DNA of 64,000 nt, from the NCBI RefSeq assembly GCF_005473905.2, contig NZ_CP061336.1, positions 976,501-1,040,500 on the forward strand, in the 5' to 3' direction. The notes beneath the pieces are model-generated. The model worked only from the letters and a program-made list of their open reading frames with translations, made no database searches and was not told the DNA's origin. Below, in pieces: positions 17,456 to 27,004 of this stretch. The stretch comes from Ruminiclostridium herbifermentans. GTDB taxonomy: Bacteria > Bacillota > Clostridia > Acetivibrionales > DSM-1351. The position numbers and the translations under genes are program-made. How positions within the stretch are numbered: the first letter of the stretch is position 1; each line of letters starts with the position of its first letter.

Positions 17456-18454
17456 TTATTTAGTTATATGAACGGTACACTTTACTTTAGTTCCGTCTTC
17501 AGATGCGTATATGTATGCTGTACCTTTCTTAATGGCTGTAATTGTTCCTGTTGAATCTACTTTTACAACATTGGAATTGCTTGTGGACCATACAGGAGAT
17601 AAACCAGAAGAAACTTTTGCTGTTATTTTTGCAGAAGTACCTTCTTTTAGAGTTATTTCTGATGAACTTAAAGTTATAGTCGGCTTTTCAACAACAACTG
17701 TGCAGCTTTTTGACACACCATCAACAGTAGCGGTGATAGTAGCAGTTCCATGCTTTATTGCTGTCACATTACCTAAGGCATCTACGGTAGCAACACTTTT
17801 TTTGTTAGTTCTCCAGACTGGACTTATACCAGAAGAGACAGTTGCAGAGAGTTTGGATTTCTGACAGCGGTATAATTTAATGCTAGTGCTGTTAAGCGAT
17901 ATTGTGGGGGATTTTACTTTGATTTTGCAGGTAGAACTGCTTCCGTCAGCGGTTGCTGTTATTGTTGCTTCACCAGGCTTTATGCCAATTACTTTGCCGT
18001 TTTCATCAACTGTAGCAATACTTTTTTTATTACTTTTCCATGTGACTTTTGAATTGTTTGAGGTGGTTGCTGAAAGCTTTATGGTCTGGTTTCTCTCAAT
18101 GGAAGCACTTGTTTTACTAAGGGTGACTTTTGTTTTGTTTACGGTAACCTTACAAGCGGCTTCTGCATTTTTTATCTTAGCTGTAATTGTTACTGTTCCG
18201 GATTTTTTGGCAGTGACTAAACCATAAGTATTAACAGAGGCAATACTTGAATCACTGCTTTTCCAGGTGGGATCTTTAGCATTAGAAGTCAGTGCAAATA
18301 TATAAAATTGATTGCCTATATCAACAACTGCGGAATATTTTGATAGTAAAATAAAGGATAAGGATGAACTTGCATACAAAGTTTGAATTGGAATTGAAAA
18401 AATAGTGATAAAACATAATATTAATGCTAATAGGGTTTTTTTAGTTTTTGACAT
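17456..18454 (-). CDS. Secreted bacterial Ig-like (Big2) repeat protein
   Basis: A 332-aa protein with a signal peptide (KKTLLALILCFITIFSIPIQ, cleavage near YA-SS). The mature part is four consecutive Big2 domains of about 75-80 residues, each with W(K/R)(S/T)(S/N)xxSIATV...GxVTA-KxGTATITA. Big2 domains are found in adhesins, invasins and cell-wall-associated proteins. There is no SLH, LPXTG or dockerin anchor, so it may be released or held non-covalently. ATG 18454 is chosen for the GGAGG 7 nt upstream; 26 further codons are open but lack support. Confidence 0.85.
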   Translation of the reverse strand: MSKTKKTLLALILCFITIFSIPIQTLYASSSLSFILLSKYSAVVDIGNQFYIFALTSNAKDPTWKSSDSSIASVNTYGLVTAKKSGTVTITAKIKNAEAACKVTVNKTKVTLSKTSASIERNQTIKLSATTSNNSKVTWKSNKKSIATVDENGKVIGIKPGEATITATADGSSSTCKIKVKSPTISLNSTSIKLYRCQKSKLSATVSSGISPVWRTNKKSVATVDALGNVTAIKHGTATITATVDGVSKSCTVVVEKPTITLSSSEITLKEGTSAKITAKVSSGLSPVWSTSNSNVVKVDSTGTITAIKKGTAYIYASEDGTKVKCTVHITK

Positions 18455-18746
18455 TAGAATCCTCCATTCATAGAATGTGAGGAATAAATGAAAATATATT
18501 GATAAACAGCAAACTTGAGTTAATTTTAACATAGGTGTATAAAAATGTAAACAAATATTTCGGATGCATAAACTAGAAAACTTTTACGCTTTTATGTCTT
18601 GGGAAATAATATTGCAGAGTATTTCTAAATACCTTGACTATAGAATACAAAAATGGTAAATTTGAATAAATGTTTTGATTAGATTCGAAATAAAGATTAC
18701 TATAAAAGTGTTGTTATTTAATAAAAAACTTAAAAACTGAATATTA

Positions 18747-18856
18747 GTTCTTCAGGGAGAGGTGAAATTCCTTATCGGCGGTATAGCCCGCGAGCCGTAA
18801 AGGCTGATCTGGTTAGATTCCAGAGCCGACAGTATAGTCTGGATGAGAGAAGAATT
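18747..18856 (+). promoter_or_regulatory. FMN riboswitch (RFN element)
   Basis: All conserved RFN blocks are present in order: CTTCAGGG-AGAGGTGAAATTCC, ATCGGCGGTATAGCCCGCGAGC, CTGATCTGGTTAGATTCCAG and AGCCGACAGTATAGTCTGGATGAGAGAAGAA (written here in pieces). It binds FMN and reduces transcription of the downstream rib operon. The 5' P1 strand CTTCAGGG (18750-18757) is exactly complementary to the 5' half of the downstream terminator (CCCTGAAG, 18894-18901), giving a ready antiterminator. Confidence 0.97.
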
Positions 18857-18893
18857 TATTATGCTTATATATTGCTTTTATTAGTTTGCCCAG

Positions 18894-18921
18894 CCCTGAA
18901 GTTTACGCTTCAGGGTTTTTT
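18894..18921 (+). terminator. Riboswitch-controlled terminator
   Basis: Perfect 8-bp stem CCCTGAAG/CTTCAGGG (18894-18901/18908-18915) with T6 immediately after. It lies 38 nt after the FMN aptamer and about 380 nt before ribD. Confidence 0.93.
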
Positions 18922-19297
18922 ACGCACTTTTTTGCTTTAGTAGTGCCTATATAAATGTTAGTAAGAAAATTTAAGTTTACATTTCTTGTATTCATAAGGC
19001 CACTAGCATTTTTAATAATACCTTGTACGAAAATAGTGCGTTTTCTAGTTAAAAACTACAAGTGGTTACCTGATGGTATGCTTAAAGTGGAATTATTAAA
19101 ATGCGAGAATCTCTGTAAGAAACTTTATGAGGTTTATGCAAATATTTTTATTAACATGGTACGTTAAGATATAAAAAAAACAATTTTTTGTTGAATGTTT
19201 AAAATGGAACTGTAAAAAGCAATAGTAATTTTTAAACAAGGCTTTTCTACCGAAGCTTTAATATAATTTTTGTGCCTAATAGAAAAGGGAGGATATT
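18922..19297 (+). other. Long leader between the riboswitch terminator and ribD
   Basis: A 70-codon frame (18958-19167, starting MLVRKFKFTFLVFIRPLAFL) is open here, with a hydrophobic, basic N-terminal half, but there is no ribosome-binding site and no recognised family. I treat it as doubtful. The remaining 130 bp up to ribD is AT-rich with no hairpin noticed. Confidence 0.25.
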
Positions 19298-20407
19298 ATG
19301 AGCAGGCATGAAGTTTTTATGAAAAGGGCAATACAGCTTGCTAAAGGAGGCTGGGGGAAAACTAATCCCAATCCTCTAGTTGGTGCTGTAATTGTCAGGG
19401 ACGGCGAAATTATTGCAGAGGGTTATCATCAAGCACTAGGAGGTCCTCATGCAGAGGTGGAAGCTATTAATAATAGCAAGCAGGATGTAAAAGGGAGTAC
19501 TATTTATGTTAATTTGGAACCATGCTCACATTATGGGAAAACGCCCCCTTGCGCTTTAAAATTAATTGAAGCTGGAATAAAAAAAGTAGTAATAGCAATG
19601 CAAGACCCCAATCCATTAGTATCTGGAAAGGGAATAAAAATGTTAAGAGATGCTGGGATTGAAGTAATAGAGGGAATTCTTGAAAAAGAAGCTAGAGTAC
19701 TAAATGAGATATTTATAAAATATATTAGTCAAAATATGCCTTTTGTAATAATGAAAACTGCCATGACACTAGATGGAAAAATAGCTTCTGTTAGCGGTGA
19801 CTCAAAGTGGATTTCATCAGAAAGTTCAAGGCAGCAAGTACATGTTATAAGAGATAGGGTATCCGCTATTATGGTCGGAATAAATACAGTGCTTGTTGAT
19901 AACCCTGCACTTACTACTAGGTTAAATAATGGAAGAGGAAGGGATCCAATTAGAATTATAGTTGATAGTAAGGGGAGAATACCTATTGATAGTCAGGTCA
20001 TTAATGTGGATTCTTCATCTGGTGTAATACTTGCTACCACATCATTAATTGATAATGAAAAGGAAAAGCAGCTTAAAGATAGAGGAGTACAAATTCTGAA
20101 ACTTGATAATCCAAGCTGTAAAGGGTATGTAGATTTAAATAAACTGATGCACGAATTATACAAGCTTGAAATTGACAGTGTGCTTTTAGAGGGTGGAGGC
20201 AACCTAAATGCTGCTGCATTAAATTGTGGAATTGTTGATAAAGTAATGTTTTTTATTGCCCCCAAAATAATCGGGGGAATAGATGCAAAAACTCCTATTG
20301 AGGGAGAAGGAATAAGGCTAATGAAGGATGCTATTTCACTGAAAAATTTAAATATTCAAAGATTTGACGAGGATATTCTTATAGAGGGATATGTGAAAGG
20401 AGAATAA
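19298..20407 (+). CDS. ribD: Bifunctional riboflavin deaminase/reductase
   Basis: A 369-aa enzyme of riboflavin synthesis. The N-terminal deaminase (residues 1-145) has the zinc site HAEVEAI and PCSHYGKTPPC; the C-terminal reductase (residues ~148-365) has the MTLDGKIA start and a late LLEGGGNLNA. It converts the pyrimidine product of GTP cyclohydrolase II through deamination and NADPH-dependent side-chain reduction. GGGAGG precedes the ATG. The stop overlaps the ribE start (TAATG), showing coupling within the four-gene operon under FMN riboswitch control. Confidence 0.96.
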   Translation: MSRHEVFMKRAIQLAKGGWGKTNPNPLVGAVIVRDGEIIAEGYHQALGGPHAEVEAINNSKQDVKGSTIYVNLEPCSHYGKTPPCALKLIEAGIKKVVIAMQDPNPLVSGKGIKMLRDAGIEVIEGILEKEARVLNEIFIKYISQNMPFVIMKTAMTLDGKIASVSGDSKWISSESSRQQVHVIRDRVSAIMVGINTVLVDNPALTTRLNNGRGRDPIRIIVDSKGRIPIDSQVINVDSSSGVILATTSLIDNEKEKQLKDRGVQILKLDNPSCKGYVDLNKLMHELYKLEIDSVLLEGGGNLNAAALNCGIVDKVMFFIAPKIIGGIDAKTPIEGEGIRLMKDAISLKNLNIQRFDEDILIEGYVKGE

Positions 20408-21069
20408 TGTTTACAGGTATTGTAGAGGAAATAGGTAATGTAAAAAAAATAGTATATGGAAGTTCATCCATAAAGCTTTCAATAAATTGCTCTAAGATTC
20501 TTGAGGATGTGAAAATTGGCGATAGCATTGCTGTAAATGGAATATGCCTTACAGTAGTTGAACTGGATTCCTCATGGTTTTCTGTTGATGTTATGCCTGA
20601 AACTATGAGAATGACAAGCCTTAGCAGACTAAAATTATCTGATAAGGTAAATTTGGAAAGGGCCTTGAAATTATCAGATAGGTTAGGAGGGCATATTGTT
20701 TCAGGTCATATTGATGGTACAGGAATAATTAAAGACATTGTTAGGGAAGATAATGCAATATGGATTACTGTTGAGGCAGCAGATTCACTAATGAGATATA
20801 TTATTTACAAGGGCTCTGTGGCACTTGACGGCACTAGCCTTACTGTCGCCTATATTGATGAAAATTCCTTTAAAGTTTCATTAATACCACATACAGCAGG
20901 AAACACTATTCTTGGACTATTAAAAGTCGGTGACATAGTAAATGTTGAGTGTGATGTTATAGGTAAATATGTTGAAAAGCTTTTGAATGGAAACAAGCAA
21001 GATTTAACTATACAAAGCACAAAAAAAGATATATCCATTGATTTTCTTAGAAGTAACGGATTTGCTTAA
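20407..21069 (+). CDS. ribE: Riboflavin synthase alpha subunit
   Basis: A 220-aa enzyme catalysing dismutation of two 6,7-dimethyl-8-ribityllumazine molecules into riboflavin. Two lumazine-binding beta barrels are visible: MFTGIVEEIG at residue 1, and the second half starting near GGHIVSGHIDGTG. The SIAVNGICLTV and SVALDGTSLTVAY segments are equivalent positions in the two halves. Overlaps the ribD stop by 1 bp. Confidence 0.95.
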   Translation: MFTGIVEEIGNVKKIVYGSSSIKLSINCSKILEDVKIGDSIAVNGICLTVVELDSSWFSVDVMPETMRMTSLSRLKLSDKVNLERALKLSDRLGGHIVSGHIDGTGIIKDIVREDNAIWITVEAADSLMRYIIYKGSVALDGTSLTVAYIDENSFKVSLIPHTAGNTILGLLKVGDIVNVECDVIGKYVEKLLNGNKQDLTIQSTKKDISIDFLRSNGFA

Positions 21070-21208
21070 GTATTTTTTGTATTATTAATGTTTAGCTGGC
21101 TAGAAAAGATTGCATGAAGTAATTAGGCCCCAAAAGCTTGCTTTATGTTAATAGATTGATGAAATAGATACAGAAGTCAGCAATTATGTGTTTAATGGAG
21201 GGAAGTAT

Positions 21209-22447
21209 ATGAGTTTTAATTCTATCGAAGAAGCTATAGAGGATATCAAACAAGGTAAAATGGTATTGGTTTTGGATGATGAAGACAGAGAAAATGAAGG
21301 AGACCTTTTAATGGCAGCTGAAAAGGTGACACATGAACATGTGAATTTTATGGTTACCTATGGAAAGGGATTAATATGTGTACCTATAACAGAAGAACAT
21401 GCCCGTATTCTAGAACTTAAGCCAATGGTGGATATAAATACCGAAACTATGAAGACATCTTTTACAGTTTCAGTGGACCATAAAGATTCAACAACTGGAA
21501 TATCAGCATATGAAAGGGCAAATACAATAAAGGAATTGGCAAATCCTGAAGCAGTGAGCAGTGACTTTCTAAGACCTGGGCATATTTTTCCTTTGATTGC
21601 AAGAGAAGGAGGAGTGTTAAAACGCTCAGGACATACAGAGGCAGCTATAGATTTAGCAAGGCTTGCAGGATTATATCCAGCAGGAGTTATTTGCGAAGTA
21701 ATGAATGATGATGGTACTATGGCAAGATTACCTGAATTAATGGAATTTTCTAAAAAGCATTCCATTAAAATTATTACAGTTGCTGACCTAATTAGCTATA
21801 GAAGGGATAAAGAAAAGGTAATTAAAGCGGCTGCTGAGGCAAAACTCCCCACGAAATATGGAGAGTTTAAAATTGTTGCATACGAAAACATTATTAATGG
21901 TGAGCATCATGTTGCTTTGGTAAAGGGTGATATAAAAAATTCTAATGAGTCAGTATTGGTAAGAGTACATTCCGAATGTTTAACAGGAGATGCCTTTCAC
22001 TCACAAAGATGTGATTGTGGGGAGCAGTTAGAAGCAGCTCTAAATCAGATAAGTGAAGAAGGCAGGGGAGTACTTTTATATATGCGCCAGGAAGGGCGTG
22101 GAATAGGTTTAGTAAATAAAATACGTGCCTATGAACTTCAGGATAAAGGCAAGGACACAGTTGAAGCCAATGTGCTATTGGGATTTGCTCCAGACTTAAG
22201 AGAATATGGTACAGGAGCACAGATTCTTTATGATTTGGGCGTAAGAAAAATAAGGCTTTTAACAAATAACCCAAAGAAAATTGTTGGACTAAGCGGATAT
22301 GGACTTGAAATTGTAGAGAGAGTTCCAATTCAGCTGGCTCCAAAAGAGGCTAATAAATTTTATATGAAAACAAAAAAAGAAAAAATGGGCCATATACTTA
22401 GTGGCTTTGATAAAGACTTAAATTCAATTAAAAATCAGGGGGAATAA
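21209..22447 (+). CDS. ribBA: Bifunctional DHBP synthase / GTP cyclohydrolase II
   Basis: A 412-aa fusion supplying both precursors of lumazine. Residues 1-200 are 3,4-dihydroxy-2-butanone 4-phosphate synthase ([16 protein letters not shown] for metal and substrate binding; [13 protein letters not shown]). Residues ~205-412 are GTP cyclohydrolase II, with the zinc cysteines in [15 protein letters not shown] and the RQEGRGIG motif. ATG 21209 has GGAGGG upstream; the in-frame GTG at 21188 precedes that site and is not used. A 139-bp gap separates it from ribE, with no internal terminator. Confidence 0.96.
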   Translation: MSFNSIEEAIEDIKQGKMVLVLDDEDRENEGDLLMAAEKVTHEHVNFMVTYGKGLICVPITEEHARILELKPMVDINTETMKTSFTVSVDHKDSTTGISAYERANTIKELANPEAVSSDFLRPGHIFPLIAREGGVLKRSGHTEAAIDLARLAGLYPAGVICEVMNDDGTMARLPELMEFSKKHSIKIITVADLISYRRDKEKVIKAAAEAKLPTKYGEFKIVAYENIINGEHHVALVKGDIKNSNESVLVRVHSECLTGDAFHSQRCDCGEQLEAALNQISEEGRGVLLYMRQEGRGIGLVNKIRAYELQDKGKDTVEANVLLGFAPDLREYGTGAQILYDLGVRKIRLLTNNPKKIVGLSGYGLEIVERVPIQLAPKEANKFYMKTKKEKMGHILSGFDKDLNSIKNQGE

Positions 22448-22449
22448 AA

Positions 22450-22917
22450 ATGTCAATAAAAACTTATGAGGGAAAATTAGTAGCAAATGGGTTGAAATTT
22501 GGTGTTGTTATAGGTCGTTTTAATGAATTTATCAGCAGTAAATTATATGGTGGAGTGGTTGATGGTTTGGTCAGACATGGAGCTGATGAAAAGGATATTG
22601 AGGCAGCATGGGTGCCAGGAGCCTTTGAAATTCCGCTAGTTGCACAGAAGCTTGCTGCTTCAAAAAAGTATGACGCAGTAATATGCATAGGTGCTGTAAT
22701 CAGAGGCTCAACAGCACATTTTGACTTTGTTGCAAGCGAGGTATCCAAAGGAATTGCAAAGGTTTCATTAGACACAGGAGTTCCTGTAATATTCGGTGTC
22801 CTAACTACTGACACTATTGAACAGGCTATAGAAAGAGCAGGCACAAAGGCTGGCAATAAAGGCTATGATGCGGCAGTTACTGCAATTGAAATGGCTAATT
22901 TGTTGAAGCAGATATGA
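22450..22917 (+). CDS. ribH: 6,7-dimethyl-8-ribityllumazine synthase
   Basis: A 155-aa enzyme condensing the two RibBA-derived precursors to lumazine, the substrate of ribE; it forms 60-mers in many bacteria. Typical motifs: [38 protein letters not shown] and [12 protein letters not shown]. It starts 2 bp after ribBA, with GGGGG before the ATG, and is the last gene of the operon. Confidence 0.96.
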   Translation: MSIKTYEGKLVANGLKFGVVIGRFNEFISSKLYGGVVDGLVRHGADEKDIEAAWVPGAFEIPLVAQKLAASKKYDAVICIGAVIRGSTAHFDFVASEVSKGIAKVSLDTGVPVIFGVLTTDTIEQAIERAGTKAGNKGYDAAVTAIEMANLLKQI

Positions 22918-22997
22918 CAGCAGGGGATGAGTTAGTTGGAGTCTTAACAAAAAAGAAACTCATAGGGTTTAGATTATTAAAAAGTATGAAATAATAT

Positions 22998-23043
22998 GGG
23001 TAATAGGTTGCCGTAATTTTTTTACGGAAATCTATTGCCCTTT
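22998..23043 (+). terminator. rib operon terminator
   Basis: GGGTAATAG pairs with CTATTGCCC and an inner GCCGTAA/TTACGG helix forms an extended stem (22998-23040) followed by TTTGTT. Weak T-run but well placed. Confidence 0.6.
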
Positions 23044-23059
23044 GTTGTGTTAACAAATA

Positions 23060-23078
23060 CCACACGTTTTACGTGTGG
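23060..23078. repeat. Small perfect hairpin
   Basis: CCACACG-TTTTA-CGTGTGG, 7 bp with a 5-nt loop, without a T-run. Such isolated hairpins form the ends of IS200/IS605-type elements; together with the relic at 23445-23655 it could mark a decayed element, but no transposase remains. Confidence 0.4.
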
Positions 23079-23444
23079 TCATGACTTAAGTATTCAGTAT
23101 ACTAATAATCTATTAAAGTATCTAAAAATTAATTTCCAAGTTGCCAAATTATTATACTAATTTGATTTCAAATTATCTAAGAAATTTAATTAACTAACTC
23201 AAAATTCATATATACTAAAGAACTTGGAAATGCTGATGTTGTTAGCTTTCTAAATAAAGTATATAGGTTTTTGTATATAATAAATTTTAATATGTTGAAA
23301 ATGTAATGTTATATTTAATAAAGTATTACTTATTTTTGCATGGAAGCAGTATAGATATGAATAAAAAATTTTACCTAAAATTTCAAGTTTTAATGGTATA
23401 TCAAACTGGGAAGTTTGAGTTAGAATATAACTATGCAAGAAAAT
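23079..23444. other. AT-rich gap between the rib operon and the IS-like relic
   Basis: No gene or coding remnant noticed. Confidence 0.4.
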
Positions 23445-23655
23445 GCCCCTCACTTCTATAAGTGGAGGATACTTTTTTGCTTTTCAGAAGGTGAGAATAT
23501 CTCACGCCCCGCTTACACGCAGCTAAATGTAATAATTCGAAAATAATGTATGTACGAACAAGGTGCATTTTCCAGCAACAATAACCACAAGTGGTTTTTG
23601 ATGGTGTATAAAATATTTACAATCAAAAAATTTCATTTTGATGCTAGGAGTTATA
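23445..23655. mobile_element. IS200/IS605-like non-coding relic, copy 1
   Basis: Starts with a hairpin CCTCACTT/AAGTGGAGG and continues with GAAGGTGAGAATATCTCACG and, after 120 bp, TTTTGATGCTAGGAGTTATA. The same order of blocks occurs at 32620-32790. The palindromic start followed by a short structured region resembles the non-coding right end of IS605-family elements. No transposase or TnpB coding sequence is present. The assignment rests on hairpin style and on there being two copies, and could be wrong: a conserved RNA is the alternative. Confidence 0.45.
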
Positions 23656-23680
23656 AATCCAATAATCCTAATTACGTGTA

Positions 23681-24313
23681 TTATTTGAAGGAGAAACATT
23701 TTACATTATAATCTACGAAAGAAGTATAAATTATAGAGAGTTCTTCTCTTAATATATTATAAATTTTTTTGTGAATACCAAAAATATCATTTTTATCAAT
23801 AAGTATTTTTGCACCATACTCAAATCTATTGAAGTTTTTAGCTTTTCTTACTATTAATGCTTCAAATTTTGAAACATTATTACTTAAAAATACATTAATC
23901 TCAATAATGCTACCAATACTATAATTTGCAACAGAACATATACGCATACCAGAATAGCTAACATCTATAATACATGCATCTTCCCAATTAGGAGCACCAA
24001 CTATTTTGACATCTGCAAGTAATGAAACGGGATGTCTGAAATATTTTCTTCTTAATTCTAGTACATCGGTTTTAACTTCTTTAGAATAAATAAGAAGGTT
24101 ACCATCTGTGAAAGCAATAACTCTGCCTCCATAAATTTGTATCTCGTTATTCTTTCCTATTATTCCTAATAAAACTGGATCTCCCTTTAGCATGATAACA
24201 TTTTTGCAGTCAGTGTCATCAAACCTGACAGTAACTAATTTACTAATATCACCACTAACTATTGAGCAATTCATTGTCCTTATTTTTGTATAATGCTTTA
24301 ATACTAAGGTCAT
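23681..24313 (-). CDS. PilZ-domain cyclic-di-GMP receptor (YcgR-like)
   Basis: A 210-aa cytoplasmic protein. Residues ~1-90 are a beta-rich N-terminal domain like PilZN/YcgR-N. The PilZ domain follows, with the ligand arginines in RRKYFR (RxxxR) and DVSYSG (DxSxxG). On binding c-di-GMP, such proteins modulate motility, secretion or polysaccharide synthesis. A GGDEF cyclase in this window (48953) could supply the ligand. Transcribed alone from an upstream promoter in the 24314-24740 gap. Confidence 0.88.
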   Translation of the reverse strand: MTLVLKHYTKIRTMNCSIVSGDISKLVTVRFDDTDCKNVIMLKGDPVLLGIIGKNNEIQIYGGRVIAFTDGNLLIYSKEVKTDVLELRRKYFRHPVSLLADVKIVGAPNWEDACIIDVSYSGMRICSVANYSIGSIIEINVFLSNNVSKFEALIVRKAKNFNRFEYGAKILIDKNDIFGIHKKIYNILREELSIIYTSFVDYNVKCFSFK

Positions 24314-24740
24314 TTAGCATTCCTCCAATATCTTTAATATAGGTGCTTTTAATAAATAAAAAAATAAATGTCTTTAATCATACAGTAAGTAATCATATTA
24401 AAATTATACAGCAATTATCATAAAAAGCAATAATTATACAAATTTACATAAAATATATATCAAATAATGTAGAAATAAAAAGAATAATGTATTTATTCAT
24501 CGTTTTACAAAAGTGATTTATTATTATATTATTCAAGAGGAGTGCAACATATTTTTATTTGCGTAAGTGGTGGGATGGATTATTCGGGCTATGTGGACCA
24601 CCGCAAGGAATTATTGATTGAACGGATAAAACAATAAACCTTGGAACAGTATGTGTAGTTGAGTGTGATAAAAAGATAAAAATACTATCTGTTAGAATAT
24701 CAATTTTTTAGCAGACATATTTATAGAAGGGGGAGACGAC
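24314..24740. other. Divergent gap between PilZ and GNAT genes
   Basis: Should contain promoters for both flanking genes. It also holds a 31-codon frame (GTG 24542 to TAA 24637, ...SGGMDYSGYVDHRKELLIE) whose coding-like composition suggests the tail of a lost gene. I do not recognise it. Confidence 0.35.
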
Positions 24741-25202
24741 ATGGAATTTGATATAGAAGTTAAAATAATAAAAGATAACAAAAAAAGGTTTTTGGATTTA
24801 TTGCTTTTAGCAGATGAACAAGAAAACATGATTGATAGATATTTGGAACGAGGAGAAATGTTTGCCCTTTATGATGGCGATTTGAAAAGTATCTGTGTAG
24901 TAACTAAAGAAAGTGAGGGTATATATGAATTAAAAAGTTTAGCAACATATGAAAAATATCAAAAACAGGGATATGGAAGTAAATTAATTAAATATATATT
25001 TGAGTACTATAAAGACAAATGCAGAACAATGTATGTTGGTACTGGAGAAAGTCCGTCGATAATTTCTTTTTATGAGCATTGTGGATTTGTATTATCTCAT
25101 AGAGTAAAAAATTTCTTCACAGATAATTATGACCATCCAATTTTTGAAAATGGTATTCAATTAGTTGATATGATTTATTTAAAAAAGGATTTATTTATTT
25201 AA
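24741..25202 (+). CDS. GNAT-family N-acetyltransferase
   Basis: A 153-aa protein with the acetyl-CoA pyrophosphate loop in [15 protein letters not shown] and a following [12 protein letters not shown] beta-bulge region. GNATs acetylate amines on small molecules, peptides or proteins; substrate not predictable. A GGGGG site precedes the ATG. The final codons lie in a 20-bp perfect tandem duplication that runs on past the stop. Confidence 0.87.
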   Translation: MEFDIEVKIIKDNKKRFLDLLLLADEQENMIDRYLERGEMFALYDGDLKSICVVTKESEGIYELKSLATYEKYQKQGYGSKLIKYIFEYYKDKCRTMYVGTGESPSIISFYEHCGFVLSHRVKNFFTDNYDHPIFENGIQLVDMIYLKKDLFI

Positions 25203-25220
25203 AAAAGGATTTATTTATTT
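25181..25220. repeat. 20-bp perfect tandem duplication at a stop codon
   Basis: AAAAAAGGATTTATTTATTT occurs at 25181-25200 and 25201-25220, with a partial third copy after. The GNAT stop codon (25200-25202) lies at the junction, so the duplication arose without altering the protein end. Probably replication slippage. Confidence 0.85.
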
Positions 25221-25388
25221 AAAATAGGATTTTAAATGTTGTGGATTATTCTCTGTACCACTTAAATCCTGAAAATAACAATCCTTAACAAAACTCAAAA
25301 ATGAAAGTAAACACAAGCAATGTCAAGTAAATTAAATATAATCTTAGAGAACTGGTCCTAATTAATTTATGTTTTTTAAAATCAGAAG

Positions 25389-25417
25389 TTGCTTTTTTAT
25401 ACAGAATTTAGTATTAT
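25389..25417 (+). promoter_or_regulatory. Promoter of the dnaJ-like/clpB operon
   Basis: TTGCTT (25389-25394), 17-bp spacer, TATTAT (25412-25417). The CtsR box follows 8 bp downstream, where a bound repressor would block the start site. Confidence 0.65.
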
Positions 25418-25425
25418 GAAATAAA

Positions 25426-25442
25426 GGTCAAAGAAAGTCAAA
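25426..25442 (+). promoter_or_regulatory. CtsR operator
   Basis: GGTCAAA-GAA-AGTCAAA fits the CtsR heptad-repeat consensus (RGTCAAANANRGTCAAA) at every fixed position. CtsR represses clp and other stress genes in Firmicutes until heat inactivates it. It lies 340 bp before the dnaJ-like ATG and just after the promoter, so it should control the unit that includes clpB. Confidence 0.85.
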
Positions 25443-25783
25443 GTTAAATTTGAATTTTGTTTCTTTTATGAGATTCATTCAACTTTAACAATTGATTTGT
25501 AAATATTAACTTATCAATGGAAAGTAAGTATTTGAATTGAATGCTGTTATTTCTAAGTCGTCAAAATTTTTTGGACAGAACAATGAGGTGGAAAATAGTT
25601 CTGTAATTTTGTACTTACCTATTTAAATTGAAAATATTTTATTAAAAAAATGTTAAAGATTTAAATACAAATAATATTCAACTAATGCAGTTGATTATTA
25701 TTAACTATGCAGCCTTTGACAATACCATAAAGCATATACTTATTAGATTACAGATATATTGTGTAAGAAAGGAGGGATGCTTT
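25443..25783 (+). other. Long leader of the dnaJ-like/clpB operon
   Basis: About 340 nt between the CtsR box and the dnaJ-like ATG. It contains an in-frame extension with an upstream start at 25685 that has no ribosome-binding site. No hairpin typical of thermosensors was recognised by eye. Confidence 0.4.
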
Positions 25784-26713
25784 ATGCAATATAATGACTA
25801 CTATAGTGCTCTTGGCCTTGAGAAAAATGCATCACAAGATGAAATAAAGAAAGCCTATAGGAAGCTCGCTAAGAAGTATCACCCTGATGTCAATCCTGGA
25901 AATAAAAAGGCAGAAGAAAAATTTAAGCAAATTAGCGAAGCATATGAGGTACTTAGTGACCCGGAGAAGCGAAAGAAATATGATGCCTTTGGAAATGCAA
26001 CAAACTTTACAAATGGGTATGATTTTGACCCATCTCAATTTGGCAGGAACGTACGATATGAGTATAGAACATCAGGTTCTAGTAATCGCAGCGATTTCTT
26101 CAATATGTTTTTCGGAGAAAATGGTTTTGATTTTGAAAGTATTTTCAGCAACATAGGTGCTTCAAGCAGGAGAAAAAATTATTCATATAATGGGGAAGAT
26201 ATTGAGACGCAGATTGAACTTACCATTGAAGAGGGCTTTAAGGGTTCTGAAAAAAGAATTACATTAAAAAATCAAAAAGGTGACAAGAGCCTAACCTTTA
26301 AAGTTCCAAAGGGTGTTAGGGATGGCGAGAAAATTAGGCTTAATGGACAGGGTGAGCATGGAGTTAACGGAGGAAAAAATGGGGACTTATATCTTGTAGT
26401 CAAATTAAAGCCTAATGACAAGTTTGCCATAGAAGGAAATAACCTTACCACTAGCTTAGATATTATGCCTTGGGAGGCTGCACTTGGCGGTGAAAAGACT
26501 GTTGAAACTCTTGATGGCAAAATACTTATAAAGATTCCGGCTGGTATACAAACAGACAGTAAAATTCGCATACAAGGAAAAGGCTATACTGACAGGAATG
26601 GAGTAAGAGGCGACCTGTACATTAAAGTAAGGATTGTAAACCCAGTAATAATCAATGGTGAAATGAAAGTGCTCTATGAAAAATTGAGGAAAGCAGCCAG
26701 CAAAAATAAATAA
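25784..26713 (+). CDS. DnaJ-type co-chaperone without zinc finger (CbpA-like)
   Basis: A 309-aa protein. Residues 1-67 are a J domain with the HPD triad (KYHPDV) that stimulates DnaK ATPase. A glycine/phenylalanine-rich linker covers ~70-125, and the two-part DnaJ C-terminal substrate domain covers ~135-300. The CxxCxGxG zinc repeats of true DnaJ are missing, as in CbpA. AAAGGAGGG precedes ATG 25784 by 7 nt, which overrides an upstream in-frame ATG at 25685. It is followed by clpB, suggesting a disaggregation module with CtsR control. Confidence 0.93.
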   Translation: MQYNDYYSALGLEKNASQDEIKKAYRKLAKKYHPDVNPGNKKAEEKFKQISEAYEVLSDPEKRKKYDAFGNATNFTNGYDFDPSQFGRNVRYEYRTSGSSNRSDFFNMFFGENGFDFESIFSNIGASSRRKNYSYNGEDIETQIELTIEEGFKGSEKRITLKNQKGDKSLTFKVPKGVRDGEKIRLNGQGEHGVNGGKNGDLYLVVKLKPNDKFAIEGNNLTTSLDIMPWEAALGGEKTVETLDGKILIKIPAGIQTDSKIRIQGKGYTDRNGVRGDLYIKVRIVNPVIINGEMKVLYEKLRKAASKNK

Positions 26714-26877
26714 AACTAAAACACCACTACTTTTTCGTATAAATTTATTTGACTTTTTCATTTAATAGTTCTGATATACCTTATATTACTAAGCTTTAAG
26801 CAGCATTTTTAGCTTTAAAGTTTGGCGTAAAAAATTCAAAAAGAAGAAGCTAAAGATTATATATATTCAACGGAGAT

Positions 26878-26979
26878 ATGACCGCTCTTTGTTTTACATC
26901 AGATAATTATACTGAGTCAGAGCTTAGAGTTATAAAAGACTTTTCCGAATATCTGAAAAGTAAGAAGAAATATATATAA
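26878..26979 (+). CDS. Small 33-aa ORF between the co-chaperone and clpB
   Basis: ATG 26878 with a weak CGGAGA just upstream encodes [20 protein letters not shown] followed by [13 protein letters not shown]. The frame is open 14 codons further back to a TAA without an NTG start. Composition looks coding: acidic-basic amphipathic helix, Lys-rich end. It could be a small protein or the tail of a lost regulator. No family recognised. Confidence 0.35.
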   Translation: MTALCFTSDNYTESELRVIKDFSEYLKSKKKYI

Positions 26980-27004
26980 GCTTTATGAACGGAGGAATAA
27001 AATT

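Noticed and set aside
17511-18227. Two hydrophobic frames on the plus strand opposite the Big2 protein
   Set aside because: They are shadows of the codon pattern of the Big2 repeats, with no ribosome-binding sites.
23060-23078. CRISPR repeat
   Set aside because: The hairpin is single; no regularly spaced copies follow.
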